A stretch of DNA of 64,000 nucleotides from Ilyonectria destructans (lineage: Eukaryota; Ascomycota; Sordariomycetes; Hypocreales; Nectriaceae), in assembly GCA_020740775.1 (NCBI GenBank), contig JAHEWK010000005.1:2728001-2792000 (forward strand), in the 5' to 3' direction. Below the pieces are notes generated by a model. The model had not been told where the DNA came from, searched no databases, and was given only the letters and a program-made list of their open reading frames with translations. The position numbers and the translations under genes are program-made. Shown here in pieces: positions 12,351 through 23,400 of this stretch. Positions within the stretch are counted from its first letter, which is position 1; each line of letters starts with the position of its first letter.

Positions 12351-12715
12351 GATCAGTTATAGATTCCAAGTCTAGTCCACAGGGTAGATGCACAATGAAG
12401 TATTTCATGTCAATACTTCTTGCACTATTCCAAGAGACGGTACCAGACCGTCCCTTCCATATTTAGGGATGGAATATCTCAAAGAAACCACCCTTCCGGG
12501 TCACTAAGGGAAGAGATTAATAGAGAAGTAAATAATACCAAAAAAATCACTTCCATATCGGCTGGTGAAAAGGAATAACAAAGAAGGGAGGAATCGGGGA
12601 CTCCCCTTTCCTATTTATTGGGCGAAGAAAGTAACAAGAGGGTCTACTTACGATCCCTTTCTCTGGGAAAAATCCATCTTCCTTATCAACAGGTTATGAT
12701 TCTACGTGTCCCACC

Positions 12716-12901
12716 TTACTTCTTGGGATTCTTGCCCTTGTCGTCGGCCGTTTTGGAGGCCTGCTCAGCGGTGAAATTCTAGAAATTAGTACTGGCTCTA
12801 CAGAAGCAGGACAGGCACGCAATACAAACGAGAGGGTTCAGAGGCTTCCCAGCGCAAATAGGGTTGGCGCAGCCCCAACCGTAGCCAGAAGTGGAAGGCA
12901 T
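12716..12901 (-). CDS. Candidate 44-residue small protein, two exons
   Basis: The minus-strand ATG at 12901 opens MPSTSGYGWGCANP. Splicing a 51-nt intron (12779-12829, donor GTTTGT, TACTAAT branch-like sequence, acceptor TAG) fuses residue 24 to NFTAEQASKTADDKG and ends in a lysine-rich tail at 12716. The 51-nt intron is a multiple of three but carries an in-frame stop at its 3' end. Unspliced RNA would therefore give a 40-residue form with a Cys-rich C-terminus. No known family is recognised, and there is no signal peptide or membrane segment in the spliced form. Support is a good ATG context, a plausible intron, and a hydrophilic, codon-like second exon. It lies about 700 bp beyond the stop-codon end of the mannosidase gene, on the same strand. 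Expression data would decide whether it is real. Confidence 0.45.
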
Positions 12902-13611
12902 CTTGGTTGATGATTCTGGCGATGGTAGATTTCGTAAGTTGATTAGTAGGTTTGGGGAGTTGGTGGAGGTTTTTGGAGAGATGCTGAGATGCGAGAGTTG
13001 TAAGGAAAAAAAGAAAGATGGATTCCTTGGCGATGAGCCAGAGATGTCTAGTCTAAAGTCTCTGAGAGAACCCAGAACACTCGTTAGTGATAGCGAGATC
13101 ATTGATGCAGTGTTGCGAAAACTACAATCCTATCCTGTAATTAGGGCACACCAACTTAAATTCCCAATCTTAAGCCTGGTATGGAATTCTTATAGAATAT
13201 AATATGATATGGGTTCGCGAGAGGAAACTCAGAGCGAGGTACAGTTGAAGAAAACCACGGTACAGCCGTGTTAGTAGCAAAAACAGTGTTCAATGTGCGT
13301 ACGAACAGAGCTCGTCAGAAAAGACGTTACCATTCAACCCTGGAACGAACTAGAACTGTCACCGAACCACAGAGTAACAACACCTACAGATTCATTCTTC
13401 TTCTACATCTCGCGAGGTTAAGAATTCGACAAGTCAATTTCAAAGACAGACGTCTTAAATACCTCACTTAAGAACCGATGGCTGATAAATCATCATTCTC
13501 AACTTGTTGGGGTATTATTGTGTATGTAGGGAGAAAGTTTGTTCGTACAAAAAGCAATGCCCATCCTGGATTTAAACCCACATATTCCCTGATATGCCTA
13601 GTATTCCCTGC
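12902..13611. other. Intergenic region, small ORF to mannosidase
   Basis: About 700 bp between the candidate small protein start and the mannosidase stop. Both genes are on the minus strand, so this holds the upstream region of the small ORF and the 3' UTR of the mannosidase. No further feature was recognised. Confidence 0.5.
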
Positions 13612-15411
13612 CTAGATCATGCGCCTCAGAGGATGTGCCTCAGTGTTAAAGACATACTCGTCCAAGCTAATCAAGTTTGTATCACTGAAGATGAGATAAA
13701 AGTACTTGAGCGTCTCGCCCATCCAGAACGACTCCATCGAGTCCACCTGGCGGGCATTCTCTCCCTCAACAGTAACATCCCACACGGCCGTGTTGGCCAG
13801 TTCAGTCTTGGTGGTCTCCTCGATGGCCTGGAACATTTCCCATGCTGACGCAAGGAGATCTTTACGACCTGTCACGCGGTAGAGAATGAAGACACTCTCA
13901 ATGGCCTCGGGCCGCAGGATGTACCGCCGATCCGGGACTTCAGTGAAGCCCTTGGGGAGGTGTTTCTCGGCAATGATGGCGTCAGCCTGCGCCGTCTTGC
14001 CCTCTTCGCCGTTGACACGTTCGAGGACCTGTTGCTTCCAGTGGTTGTCATCCCATTGACACTGCTCCCTGGATTCGCAGGGGGTCATGTAAAATGTCTC
14101 TGGCATTATTCCATGCGGGAACGCCTTGTAGGTGTAAATGCAACCGTCGGTGAGCTTGTTCGCGATGGTCACATCGCCAGGGCGAGCGAACAGTTTTCCA
14201 CCTATTGCCAGCGTGCCGCCCAGGAAGCACACGAGATGCTGTCCCTGAGTTTCGAGCGTAACGGCCGTCTTCCCATCTCTCATTTCCGTGTGCACCTGTC
14301 CAGAGATGAGAATGTCCTCATTCGTGGGCGTCATCGGACGGAACAGGGTGTGTTTCATCGCCACGTCCATTGCCTTTTCGTACATGGTTTGGTAGACGGG
14401 CAGCTGGCCGCCGAGCAGGGCAGCCATCTTTGGCAGATACTCGTAGGCTGAATCGGCCATGGCACCTAGAGTGAAAGTCGAACCAGAGTTGAAAATCATC
14501 TGCTTGGCATTTACAACGAGCGGCCACATGCCCGGCAACTCGGTCGAATCCTGTTGCTCTGCCATGGCATCTGTGATGCGCTGGATGGCGTCAAACCACT
14601 TCGAGTTTCCGGTCAGCTGGGACAGGCGAGTGAACTCCATGGACAAGCTGCCAATCTCGGCCAGGAGCACGCCGGAGCTCGCGTTCTGCTCTGCGTGGTT
14701 GGCGGCACCATGGATATCCCAGCGTGTGACGGGCATGCGGTTGGGCGTGTCGAATGCTTTGTAGAGCATTTCGCCCACCTCGGCAGCCTTGTGCAACAGG
14801 CGGGTGTCGCCGCTGAGATCAAAGGCGGCGAGGAAAGCACCCAGGTAGCGGATGTTGGTCTCGAAGACGTTGATCTCAGTCATGTCCGTGTTAGTGAAGT
14901 CAATCGCGTCAATCGCATTCACAGCCTGGGCGAAGTCGGTGTGCAAATCCATAATCCAGAGGGTGTCGAGCGCGTCAACGAGAGTAGCGGCCCAGCCGCC
15001 AAAAGTGTTGCGACTGCCGCCTGAGACGGGCATGAGTTCGTCGGACATCCAAGCGCGCTCCTTGTAGGATTTCCATCCTCTGAGAAACGACTCCTTGACT
15101 GCATTCTGACGCTTCTCGCGAGTCTTGCGCGCCGAGCTTGACTCGTAGCCGAATTTTGTCTGGATCTTAGGGAAGGTCTGGGGAGTGCCAGTCGGCAGCA
15201 TCTGAATCGACCCATTTGGCCGGTTATAGGCACCGACGGTCCTCCAGAAATAGGTGTCGTCGCCACTTTGCCGCCAGGCCGAGGAGTGGATAGGGCGGTT
15301 GCGATCGTGCTCCAAGACGATGGTGTCGGGGCGACTGCTAACCCAGAAGTAGCAAAGCATCAGCGACATCAAGCCGCCAGCCCAAATAACGGTTCTATTG
15401 CGGGAGAACAT
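13612..15411 (-). CDS. Class I alpha-1,2-mannosidase (glycoside hydrolase family 47)
   Basis: A single uninterrupted frame of 599 residues. The predicted enzyme trims alpha-1,2-linked mannose from N-glycans in the ER or Golgi lumen. It has type II membrane topology: a short basic N-terminus, a hydrophobic anchor at about residues 8-25, a stem, then the GH47 (alpha/alpha)7-barrel domain from about residue 100 to the end. Family landmarks include GGWAATLVDALDTLWIMDL, LRPEAIESVFILYR, MESFWMGETLKY and the terminal FNTEAHPL, where T590 corresponds to the conserved Thr that binds the essential Ca2+ ion. Two candidate disulfide cysteines lie in HLVCFLGG and TPCESREQC. The length is normal for a membrane-anchored fungal member. 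It works in the same pathway as the OST subunit WBP1 found at 38 kb, though the two genes are not adjacent. The bond specificity subclass is not resolved. Confidence 0.95.
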   Translation of the reverse strand: MFSRNRTVIWAGGLMSLMLCYFWVSSRPDTIVLEHDRNRPIHSSAWRQSGDDTYFWRTVGAYNRPNGSIQMLPTGTPQTFPKIQTKFGYESSSARKTREKRQNAVKESFLRGWKSYKERAWMSDELMPVSGGSRNTFGGWAATLVDALDTLWIMDLHTDFAQAVNAIDAIDFTNTDMTEINVFETNIRYLGAFLAAFDLSGDTRLLHKAAEVGEMLYKAFDTPNRMPVTRWDIHGAANHAEQNASSGVLLAEIGSLSMEFTRLSQLTGNSKWFDAIQRITDAMAEQQDSTELPGMWPLVVNAKQMIFNSGSTFTLGAMADSAYEYLPKMAALLGGQLPVYQTMYEKAMDVAMKHTLFRPMTPTNEDILISGQVHTEMRDGKTAVTLETQGQHLVCFLGGTLAIGGKLFARPGDVTIANKLTDGCIYTYKAFPHGIMPETFYMTPCESREQCQWDDNHWKQQVLERVNGEEGKTAQADAIIAEKHLPKGFTEVPDRRYILRPEAIESVFILYRVTGRKDLLASAWEMFQAIEETTKTELANTAVWDVTVEGENARQVDSMESFWMGETLKYFYLIFSDTNLISLDEYVFNTEAHPLRRMI

Positions 15412-15542
15412 GGTGGCTTGTCCAAAAGGAACGACGAGACATCCGACGAGGCCGATGGGCGTCTGTTGGCGGATGGTGGAGGAGGGATAAGCAGAGCTGA
15501 AGGGAGAGAAATGAGCATCAATCGCTTACTCTCTGTCCTGGC

Positions 15543-15566
15543 GACCAGAGGACCAGAGGACCAGAG
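15543..15566. repeat. Three tandem copies of GACCAGAG
   Basis: Exact 8-bp unit repeated three times, about 130 bp upstream of the mannosidase start codon, probably in its promoter or 5' leader. Confidence 0.85.
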
Positions 15567-18171
15567 GCTGCCCCGATATTCCGAGCCTTGGAGCCTGGAC
15601 CTGCAGGATCGACCCCCTTAGGTAGCTGTGAAACTGCCCCCCTGCATCTACCCGCTAGGCTTACTTGATCAGCCTTAATCACCTTGACATCGCCCTATGA
15701 GATGCTCCACATGCACTCCCTAAAGCCCCCAATCGCCCCCTACAAGCCACCATCATCATCATGATCCAATGCGCCCCCAAGAATAAGCTGGAGGACACCT
15801 CCACCAAGATACACAAGTACCTCCTCTGCAACTCCATCACCCACAAGACATGGCCTCACCATTGCACGTCCTAGGACACGCTGGCTTGGCCACCAGGCTG
15901 GCTGACTCAATTTTAGCCGTAGCGTTGTCGGTTGGTAAACTCATAAAAGACTTACATTGCATTGTCCAACCCCTGGACTAATGTCTCCGCGTTCCTGTAT
16001 GTCTCACCTTTTTGTGAATCTGACATTCCTTGCACCGTAAAATCCGCCGCTGGCCCACCTCATAGCCACTTTTCCTCGCATGGCATTGAACATCATTCCG
16101 CTTGTCACACAGTCGTCCAGTAACCCGCTGCGGTTTAAGCCGTCTATTACTACCTCAACGGCCCAGGCCAGAATGGCGTTCCATGCTAGGAGGACATCAA
16201 GAACTCGGTCCGCGGTGGCTGAGGTTATGGGCATCTCTCCAATCGCATATTCCCAGGGATGAGAGACGAATTAGGCAAAGGGAGCCTCGGGATTTGTTCC
16301 TGGAAGCTGCACGGATGAGACCCGGCGTAGCTCAAGCTGTCGTCATTCTGCGTCAACACTGGTGCGGATTTTTCAGGCGGTGACGCAGGCATCAATCTAA
16401 TGGGGAAATACTGTAAAGGCGGAACAGCTCAAGAAAAGACGGGATATATTAAAAGATGCTTTCTTATCGTAGTAGCCCCTTCTGCTATCGCAACCATTGA
16501 TGTGTCTCCGACGACACAGCCTCGATGGCAATATCTGAAGCCACTTTCGAGGTCATCAGTTTCAAATCCGAGCAGACAGCCCCCGACGCTGATCCCAAAA
16601 TCGCCACCTGGTATCACTAGATACACGCCAGGACAATACTGGGGGACTCATACTCAAACCACGATATATGAAGCACCATCTACATATGTCCCAAAGCCAC
16701 CGCAAACACATCCTAGATATATCATTTGGAATTTGTTGACGTGTAACTGCAAATATGGGTTTTGACGGGACCAATAGTGGGAGCCTAAAACAGGAGTTTA
16801 TTAAAATCCTATTGAATATTAATCAATCAGCAAGTACAACAAATATCACGAGCGAAGAACAACCAGCAGCAACCCACGCCGTATCCCAGAGGTTGCACCA
16901 GATAAGACGATCTAGGCCCGGGCCCTTGGAAATAGAAGTCTGGGTATGCTCCCTCTTTGTGCCCGGATTCTCTGTTTTGTAAGTTCTAATGAATTCTTTA
17001 TTTGTTGTTTTCTTCGTTCCTTCTTTGAGACTTGCCATCAGACTCATCTCAGTCTGTGATAAAAACACAACCTATACTGCGTTGAAAAGAGGCTCCAACA
17101 CATTTTTGATCTCCTTCATTCGATTGTCATGAGTGGTCAGCTCAGGGCTTCCTCTTTATTTTCAAACGGTCGAGAAGAATCCACTGTGGTCAATTCGTCG
17201 ATAGGTGGGGTTTCAAAGTCCTCTCCCGCTGTATCATTTCGTCCCTGACCAACCATGTAATATGCACCGCTGAGGGGAGTAGCGCAGTTTCTAGATGGCC
17301 GTGACTGTCCTAATAAAATAGGGGGTTTGGATCTAGTAAAGAGACGAGAAAAAAGTTGGCTTGGAATCTGATTCCGTATAGTTTCTACAATGGGTAGAAT
17401 CAAGTATGGGACCCTTCGGAAGAGTGAAATGCGGCATCTGTCTAAGTGCGTGGAACTTCCATCTGCCGCTCAGGCCATCAGAATTCTCTCGCCGTATCCC
17501 TAAGCAGGCTTGCTCAGGCTATTGAAGTGAACCCATGTTAATAGTAACTGGGGTGCCGCTGTTTGCAAAGATAGGGGGGCCCGGTTGGAAATCAAAAGGC
17601 GGGACCTTTGCTATACGCGGATTGACACATTAAATCAGGCTGGGTACGAGGGAGAGGGGCTGTTTCTAAGCCACAGTCAGACCATCCACACCAGGCTCGC
17701 CATTGGGGAATCAGGATTGTTCCCAGGCATCCCGAGAGCCACCGCACCTTGCATATTCTGTCTGAGGCAGCTGCAAGATGCAACCAGAGATTGCCTCGTT
17801 CATAGAGCTCTCAAGACTTTGAAGCGGACGCCGAGGCCCTAAACGTTCCGAAGCCGCAATAGGGCACGACAGGCTAATTCCCATGCTTCAGACACGTGCA
17901 CCTTAAAATTCCAAGACAACATGATTAAACGCCCACAGTATGCAATAACCACAGACACGCAGGAATGGATTAGTATGTCTCTGCCTCGTCTATCCAACGG
18001 TACGCGTGGCCTAAAAGGATTGCCCGTATTCGCGACAGCGATAAGACAGTCGAGACGCGGGCGTGTGCTAGACCGTTGCGTCATTAGGGACATGGCCCGG
18101 CCACAGCCCCCCGGAACCAGCCCAGGCGCCTTACCCACCCGCCAAACCCACTAACTAGCCCTCGCTGAACT

Positions 18172-18179
18172 TGACGTCA
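18172..18179. promoter_or_regulatory. CRE-like bZIP site TGACGTCA
   Basis: A perfect CRE palindrome about 95 bp upstream of the PAF-acetylhydrolase-like start codon, a position suitable for a proximal promoter element. Binding by an ATF/CREB-type factor is inferred from the motif alone. Confidence 0.35.
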
Positions 18180-18273
18180 GTTGACTTCCGCCCTTCACCA
18201 CCACACTCCAACAGCCGCGACCACCACCCATGCGACGCATCGCCAAATGCCATAGCCTCTCCCTCTGCCCGCG

Positions 18274-20037
18274 ATGCAGCCCTCCCCGCAGGATCCTGGG
18301 CACGTGGATTGGTATCAAGAGGAGGACCTCGAACTGAATTCCTTTGACGGCATGGACGACGGCGACGACGACGACAGCAACGAGGAGGAGGAGAGCGACG
18401 ACGACGACTCCAGCGGCCTCCTGCTCGACGACCCGGATCTGCCGCTGACCATGACGCCCAGCGGCCAGCACACCACGCCCACGCCCCGATGGCTCACCGG
18501 CCGCAGCCGCGGCTGGCTGCTACCGTCGTCCTTCTCGCAATCGCGCATCTGGCAGTGGGCAACGTCGTCGCCACTCCTCACGGCGCTCGCGACCCGGCTG
18601 CGGACGCTCCTCCGGCCGCGCCTCAGCTGGCGCTACGTCGCATTCGCCGCCGTGTGCCTCTACATCGCCTACTGCTTCCTCACCTGGCAGCCCTTCTTCT
18701 CGTCGGCGCTGCCGGCGTACACCGGCCCGCACGCCGTGGGCGCCATCGACGTCGAGGTGCCGCTGCACAAGCCGGTGCGCATCTCCGACACGCTGGTGCG
18801 GGACTCGCGCGGGCCGGCCTTCGAGGTCGAGACGGTGCTCTTCACCCTCTACTATCCCACCGCGAAGACCGCCCGCTCCAAGAAGTCCCGCCATCCGTGG
18901 GTCCCGCGCCCGCTGAGCCTGACGGCCGAGGGATACGCCCGCATTGCGCACGTCGACAACTTCGTCGTCCGGCCCATCTTCACCTTTGCGCTGTGGCTGC
19001 TCGTCGGTAGTGTCGGCATCCCGGCAAAGGTCGACGTGCCGTTGCTCGGCGCTAACGGCGACGACGGCGAAGACGCAGACAAGTTCCCCGTCATGATCTT
19101 CTCCCACGGCATGGCCAGCTCCCGGACAGACTACACGCACTTCCTCGGCCAAATCGCCAGCCGCGGATACGTCGTCGCCGCCATCGAGCACCGGGACGGC
19201 AGTTGTCCCGGATCCATCGTCAAGATCAAGAACAAGAAGGATCGGCGAGTCGTCCTCCTCCGCGAGAGCGATCTCGAGGCCGAGCCTCCCTTGACCACGG
19301 CCAAATTAAAGGAAGAGCAGCTCGCCTTCCGTGAAGCCGAAATCACCGGGACCATCCGCGTGCTGCAGGGCATCAACGAAGGCCGTGGCTTCGACGACGT
19401 CTTCAAACTCAACTCGCGATCTGAAGGCCACGCCCTCGCCGCCTGGGCCGAACGCCTCGACTTCAACCACCTCACCATCAGCGGCCACTCGTACGGCGCA
19501 ACCGGCGCGCTTCAGGCCCTCAAGACGGCCAACACAACGGGCAACCCCGCCATTGGCGGCATCATCCTGGACCCGGGCAAGGAGAGCGGCCAGCTCAACG
19601 CCGACATCTCGGTGCCGATCCTCGTCGTACACTCCTCATCGTGGTCCAGCCAGCACAGCATCTTCTTTGGCCGCCCGCACTTCGACACGGTGCGTGACCT
19701 CGTGCGCAGCGTCTCCGACCGCATCGGCGCCTCGTGGTTCCTCACCAGTCTGGGCACCGCCCACCCGAGCATCACCGACGCGCCGCTACTGCAACCGCTG
19801 CTACTGGGCTGGGCCACGTCGACTACGATGCCTGTGCGCGAGGCCTTGGATGAGTACGTCAAGGTGTCGCTCGATTTCTTCAACTACCTAGAGAGAGGCG
19901 AGGCGACGGGGGTGCTGCGAGAGGAGACGACACATGAAAAATACGGCAAGTGGGTGAATGACGACAGGAAGAAGAGCTTCCCAGAGGACATGGCAAAACA
20001 CTGGGAGGTTCATGTAAGTCCTCAACATTCGAAGTGA
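18274..20037 (+). CDS. Membrane-anchored PAF-acetylhydrolase-like lipase/esterase
   Basis: A single exon of 587 residues. The alpha/beta-hydrolase fold of the platelet-activating-factor acetylhydrolase (PLA2 group VII-like) family is shown by VMIFSHGMASSR, the strand-turn segment GYVVAAIEHRDGSCPGS and the nucleophile elbow GHSYG with S406. The enzyme should cleave short or oxidised acyl chains from phospholipids or other small esters. The N-terminus is unusual: a very acidic run (about residues 28-46, almost all Asp/Glu/Ser), then a basic linker, then one hydrophobic anchor (about 119-138). This suggests a type II membrane protein rather than a secreted or soluble enzyme. The C-terminus HWEVHVSPQHSK fits the family ending, so I keep the frame to the stop at 20035-20037. 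A GTAAGT overlapping that end could alternatively splice to a slightly different tail. Divergent from the GH47 gene and convergent with the 20420-23500 gene. Confidence 0.9.
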   Translation: MQPSPQDPGHVDWYQEEDLELNSFDGMDDGDDDDSNEEEESDDDDSSGLLLDDPDLPLTMTPSGQHTTPTPRWLTGRSRGWLLPSSFSQSRIWQWATSSPLLTALATRLRTLLRPRLSWRYVAFAAVCLYIAYCFLTWQPFFSSALPAYTGPHAVGAIDVEVPLHKPVRISDTLVRDSRGPAFEVETVLFTLYYPTAKTARSKKSRHPWVPRPLSLTAEGYARIAHVDNFVVRPIFTFALWLLVGSVGIPAKVDVPLLGANGDDGEDADKFPVMIFSHGMASSRTDYTHFLGQIASRGYVVAAIEHRDGSCPGSIVKIKNKKDRRVVLLRESDLEAEPPLTTAKLKEEQLAFREAEITGTIRVLQGINEGRGFDDVFKLNSRSEGHALAAWAERLDFNHLTISGHSYGATGALQALKTANTTGNPAIGGIILDPGKESGQLNADISVPILVVHSSSWSSQHSIFFGRPHFDTVRDLVRSVSDRIGASWFLTSLGTAHPSITDAPLLQPLLLGWATSTTMPVREALDEYVKVSLDFFNYLERGEATGVLREETTHEKYGKWVNDDRKKSFPEDMAKHWEVHVSPQHSK

Positions 20038-20419
20038 TTAGTTAGCCGGCGTTTAGGATTTCCTGTATCAGTATTAGAATTGCAATGTACAATTCCTTTC
20101 TTCAAGAGGTGGTGCCAATCCTCAGTGAACCTTGCTTCGTATCCTCGTAGCCCACTACTTCACCGTCTCTGGAGGCTCCAATATATCACAACAGCTGCGT
20201 TAATTGTGTATGTGTCTGTTGCAAACTTCTATCTGGTCTGTCTAATTCTGGATCCTGCAGCGACGACCCTGTGCCTCCAATTGCCTTGACCCGCCGTAAG
20301 GTATATACAACATGAGAACTCGGTGGCCACTCTAATATAGAAGCCACGCATTAAACATTCCATGTCGACGGGCTCGACACGATCCTCCAATAACACTATT
20401 CCTCTCACACCAACAAGAA
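20038..20419. other. Convergent 3' intergenic region
   Basis: About 380 bp between two stop codons of convergent genes, presumably shared 3' UTR and terminator sequence. No gene is seen. Confidence 0.5.
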
Positions 20420-23400
20420 TCATATAAACGCCGCTGGGGAACTCCCCATTCCCGCACCGGTGACACTGCCTGGTGTCCTATTGCGCCGGCTGTGTAGAAA
20501 CATGTCCACCATCATCTTACTTCCCATTCCTTCCGCGTCAAGCCCCAAGCGACCCGGCCCGCTGTCTTCTTGGTTGTCGCTGTATCCATCAATTCGTCTC
20601 CGAGTCCGAGGTGTTGAGTGGCTGGTACTCCAACCAGATCTCTGCGCCGGTGATTCTCGTTCGATTGCACCAGTCATACCCGGGCTTGACTGAGCTGGCG
20701 ATCCGTGCCACCCGGTGCCACGCAACCGTGTGCGACGTTTTCGCATTGACTCACCATGGGAGGAAGTAAGAGGGCCAACGGTATTAAACGATAGCACGCG
20801 TGGTGTCTCTGCTAATATATCGGGATTGTTGGTTTCAGAGTTATCCTTCGCCATCAGGAGCGAAGGAACAGATCGGGTGTGTTTTCGAGGGGGAATTGGA
20901 GGACATCTACCCTCCCAGTCTGGAAATTCGGCAGCCCCAGGAGCTTCATTCTCGTCGGAAGGTAGCGTACCTCTGGCAGAACTGCTATGTGGTATTATGA
21001 CATCTGAGTTTGAACGAGTGTTTCCCTCCACAGGGCTCAATGGGCTCCGAGCACTTGGTTCATTGGATTCCTGCCTGGTGGATCTGAGAGCTTGTTGGGG
21101 TGAGTCAATCTCTGCTCTTTCTCTGATATGCCCTAATTTTGGAAGCATATCCGATACTTCCCCCTCGGCTTGGGTCTTTGATGGCGTGATCGGAGCTTCT
21201 AACTTTGAAACATTTGCACTGAGCCAAGTCTTCCACTCCACTGAGCTGGCAGTTGATACATCTCGTTGATGTTGAAGGAGGGTAGGCTTGTAGGTGGGCA
21301 CGTCAACAAATATTGTCGCATCTCCATGACTCTGGGATGCAGGTGCCACGGGCAGGTTCTTGAGTGCTGGCTTGACATCATCGGTCAAGCAAGAATAAAC
21401 GCTTTCTGCATACGCCATTCGAGGGTCTCCGTCGGACCCTGCACTGCTGGTCCGGCGTGTGGGAAGGCTGATGGCAGACAGAGACTTTAGATATTTCGAC
21501 CCAGCCAATTCTGGCTGCCCTTGTTCTTCGGAACATATCATACTCTCTCGCAAAGCGCGGCGGTACGGGCTTGCTGTGCGAAATAGATGGCAGGTTGGAC
21601 TGGCAAAAAAGGCCGAACTCCTGTGTGTGAGTGTGGTTGGCGGTTCGAGCTGCACGCCTGCAGCGCGTCTCTGTGGTGAAGCCGGTTCGTCTTTGCCCAC
21701 GGTTGCTTGAGACTCAGAAGCTGTGACTGCAGGTATTTCTATCAACCCTTTTGAAGAATTTGCGTTTTCGCAGTTGGAGGTGTTCATGGTCCTTGGGTCG
21801 CCCCCTTGACTGCCGAAGACATCGTCATCTGCTTGTACACTCCTGATGGTGGATGTCCTCCATCCTTCTCCCGAGTTGATCCGGACCTTCAGTGCCTCTT
21901 CTTGCCGTTTGATATCTTGCATTCTCTTCATGAGCGCAGAGTACACACGCTGGCTGTCAATACCTTGTCCCGGCGAGGTCTCCTGTCCTTTCCCCCCCTC
22001 TCCGTGTTCGTCTGCGGCTCGGGAAAGGGTTGAAACATGAGCGCAATTTTCTTTAATAATGGACAGACGCTGACGTTCCCAATCGCACACACTCGAGGCA
22101 GTGTTGGTGATAGAGTTTGACCAGCTGGTGACCCGAGACTTGTCGTTAGGAATCTCGTGCTCGCCACTGTCGATGCTCTCGACACTGCCTTTTCGAGACC
22201 TCATCTCTTGATGTGAAGGAACGGCGTGTAGCGATGGAACATGTGAAGGCACTCGAAACATTGATGCTTCATGGTGAGTCAGGTCATCTTCTAGGCGTAA
22301 GCAGCTTTCGCCGTCAGATTCGCAGAGGTCCGGGTCATGGCCTTCAGTCCCGATGCCTGCTGCGCTTTTCGGCCTGGAAAACAACCCTTTCAGCTTGGTC
22401 TTCAGCGTCTTGGACACCTTTCGGGCAGTTTTTCGAAGTCCAGGCTGTTTGGATATGGATAGGCTATGGGTGGAGAATGTCGACGACAAGGCGGTGCTGT
22501 TGTTGCTGCTATTGCGTAGAGATTTGCGGAATCCCAGAGAACTTTCGCTTCGCTTATTCCTCGACCTAAAGAGCATCGACGGTTGAGATCTCAATCTCGA
22601 CTGTCCTTCCACCTGCTCCCGGAATTTCTCTCGGGCCAATTGAACAGCAAGATCATTCTCAGCGCGGCTAGTTGAGCGAGAGGCTCCAACAAAACGACGG
22701 CTCTTTAGGACGCTCAGTGAGGTTGAGGGCCTAGGTGGGTGATCCCTTGGGATAGGATCATTCTCCTTCTGCATGGGCGTGGAGCCGGAATTGGCAAGCT
22801 GTGGGTTGACTTTCTCGGGAGTCCCATTGTTGAAGTGATACCCTGGATTGAGCGGATTGAAAGTAGAGAACATGGATTTTGACTTGCGCAACCTTCGGAA
22901 TGACGAAGGCACTGAGTCAATGTCATCTTCTGGGGCATAGCATTGGTCTGGTGCTTGAAGAGAATCTAGGTAACGTCTTGTCAGAGCGTGAGGGTCGGGT
23001 TTTCTCCTAGAGTATGACATCGTTGAGGCGGGTCTATTATCCACATTACCAAGGACATGGAGGCTCGAGTTGTCAACATCAGATGTTCCTGGGTTCTCAG
23101 TCGCCCTTGACGCCAGGGTTCTTCGCGGGCGAGCAGATGGCCCGGCGAAACGTACACTCTGCTGTCGCCTGACTCCGGAAGCACTCACTGAGCCATCTCC
23201 TCTGCTCCTCGTGCTATGGTTCCGTTCTAAACCTTGTCCTGTCGAACTGCGTGCCCCATCACTTCTGTCGAGGTAGAAACTGGCTGGGTCTCTAGGAATG
23301 GCAGCCATCTCGTGAGAACGCCTGCCTTGGGCCCGGTGATAGGAGAGCACAGCCGCGATGTGTGCGTCTCGTTCCGCGGCAACTGGATCGATGACTTCAA

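Larger units (their letters stand above)
4658..12715. other. Eight-kilobase gene-poor region
   Basis: No protein-coding gene can be supported across this stretch. The first half (about 4.7-9.5 kb) is rich in short C/T tracts, microsatellite-like runs and GTAC-centred palindromes. The second half (about 10-12.6 kb) is visibly richer in A/T and contains broken coding-like fragments. Open frames up to about 200 codons near 6.0-6.9 kb overlap on several frames of both strands, as expected from base composition rather than a gene. It may hold a long upstream control region for the 3032-4657 gene, non-coding transcripts, or decayed sequence. Confidence 0.5.
15412..18273. other. Divergent intergenic region, mannosidase and PAF-AH-like gene
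   Basis: About 2.9 kb between two divergently oriented start codons, so it contains both upstream regions. A GACCAGAG triplet repeat lies at 15543-15566 and a TGACGTCA palindrome at 18172-18179. Open frames of up to about 120 codons (for example near 16.4-16.8 kb) have no recognisable content. No other gene is supported. Confidence 0.5.

Noticed and set aside
20013..20055. Possible 43-nt intron at the end of the PAF-acetylhydrolase-like gene
   Set aside because: A GTAAGT is present, but the unspliced ending (HWEVHVSPQ) agrees better with the family C-terminus, so the intron was not used.
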